A DNA stretch of 64,000 nucleotides, taken from assembly GCA_050250755.1 (NCBI GenBank), contig JBFWOB010000027.1, positions 19,630 through 83,629 on the forward strand, read 5' to 3'. The notes beneath the pieces were generated by a model. The model ran no database searches. It was not told where the DNA came from and was given only the letters and a program-made list of their open reading frames with translations. Shown one piece after another: positions 63,856 to 64,000 of this stretch. The DNA comes from Ga0077555 sp050250755 (GTDB lineage: Bacteria; Pseudomonadota; Alphaproteobacteria; Rhizobiales; Hyphomicrobiaceae). Each line of letters starts with the position of its first letter. Positions within the stretch are counted from its first letter, which is position 1. Position numbers and translations under genes: made by a program.

Positions 63856-64000
63856 GACTCGCCCGCCTTACTCCGAGCGGTCAGCAGGTCGAGCATTCCT
63901 CTCAGCGGGATCGATATCCACCCTGGCCGATTGGCCGCTTCGTATGAGATCTCGTAAGCTGCCTTTTGCAGCATGAAGAAATCCAACAAGGCGCGCGTCT
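63852..64000 (-). CDS. Trehalose synthase/maltokinase (TreS-Mak type), C-terminal end only
   Basis: Only the last about 48 residues are in the window: LLDFFMLQKAAYEISYEAANRPGW then ISIPLRGMLDLL. This matches the end of the maltokinase part of TreS-Mak fusion proteins (LL-x-x-F-x-LEKA-YE-x-x-YE-NRP-W-IPL-GI). Its stop overlaps the glgB start by 4 nt, so it heads the operon seen here. Confidence 0.8.
   Translation of the reverse strand, partial: TRALLDFFMLQKAAYEISYEAANRPGWISIPLRGMLDLLTARSKAGES

Noticed and set aside
1..64000. CRISPR arrays, IS elements or a phage structural module
   Set aside because: No regularly spaced repeats, no transposase or integrase gene and no capsid or tail genes were recognised.

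Overview
The window looks like a chromosomal segment of a GC-rich alphaproteobacterium, most likely Hyphomicrobiales. Three things suggest this: a tRNA-His that lacks the extra G-1 and ends in G1:U72/A73 (an alphaproteobacterial trait), a complete cpa/tad-type Flp pilus locus, and the overall gene style. No rRNA, IS element or CRISPR array was seen. Both ends are cut inside genes: an RND pump at the left, and a probable trehalose synthase/maltokinase at the right.

Region by region: (1) 1-5203, minus strand: a heavy-metal-type RND efflux operon (His-rich exported protein, periplasmic adaptor with an extra N-terminal domain, RND pump). (2) 5550-15013: mixed housekeeping genes, including a GNAT protein next to a large unknown membrane protein, a DsbA-like oxidoreductase, a DUF454 protein, an MDR reductase, glutamate dehydrogenase, tRNA-His, exported proteins and an FAH-family hydrolase. 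(3) 15144-25591: Flp pilus locus with two pilins, prepilin peptidase, CpaB-CpaF, TadB and TadC, plus a stand-alone CpaC N-domain protein on the other strand. (4) 25741-27237: a periplasmic thioredoxin-like protein and an SDR protein that lacks most catalytic residues. (5) 27472-about 40000: an accessory island that begins at tRNA-Ser(CGA).

The island is the most interesting part. It holds a Gabija-like pair (OLD-type ATPase/TOPRIM nuclease and a small UvrD-like helicase, overlapping by 20 nt). The pair is followed on the same strand by a 1458-residue HNH-NACHT-solenoid protein of STAND/NLR type. Then come an AT-richer orphan protein with a PD-(D/E)XK core, a DUF5343 protein with a short, probably truncated partner, and a frameshifted excisionase-like relic. 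No integrase gene is present.

(6) 40022-52645: a catabolic region with an ABC-type substrate-binding protein, an Ldh-family dehydrogenase, a mandelate racemase/muconate lactonizing family enzyme, VOC and GFA proteins, an MFS carrier, a tripartite tricarboxylate transporter with tctB divergent from tctA-tctC, and a frameshifted MmgE/PrpD gene preceded by a perfect 9-bp dyad. (7) 53058-64000, minus strand: a tightly packed glycogen/trehalose operon (treS-mak end, glgB, glgX, treZ, malQ, treY). It could branch and debranch alpha-glucan, turn its reducing ends into trehalose, and recycle maltodextrins.
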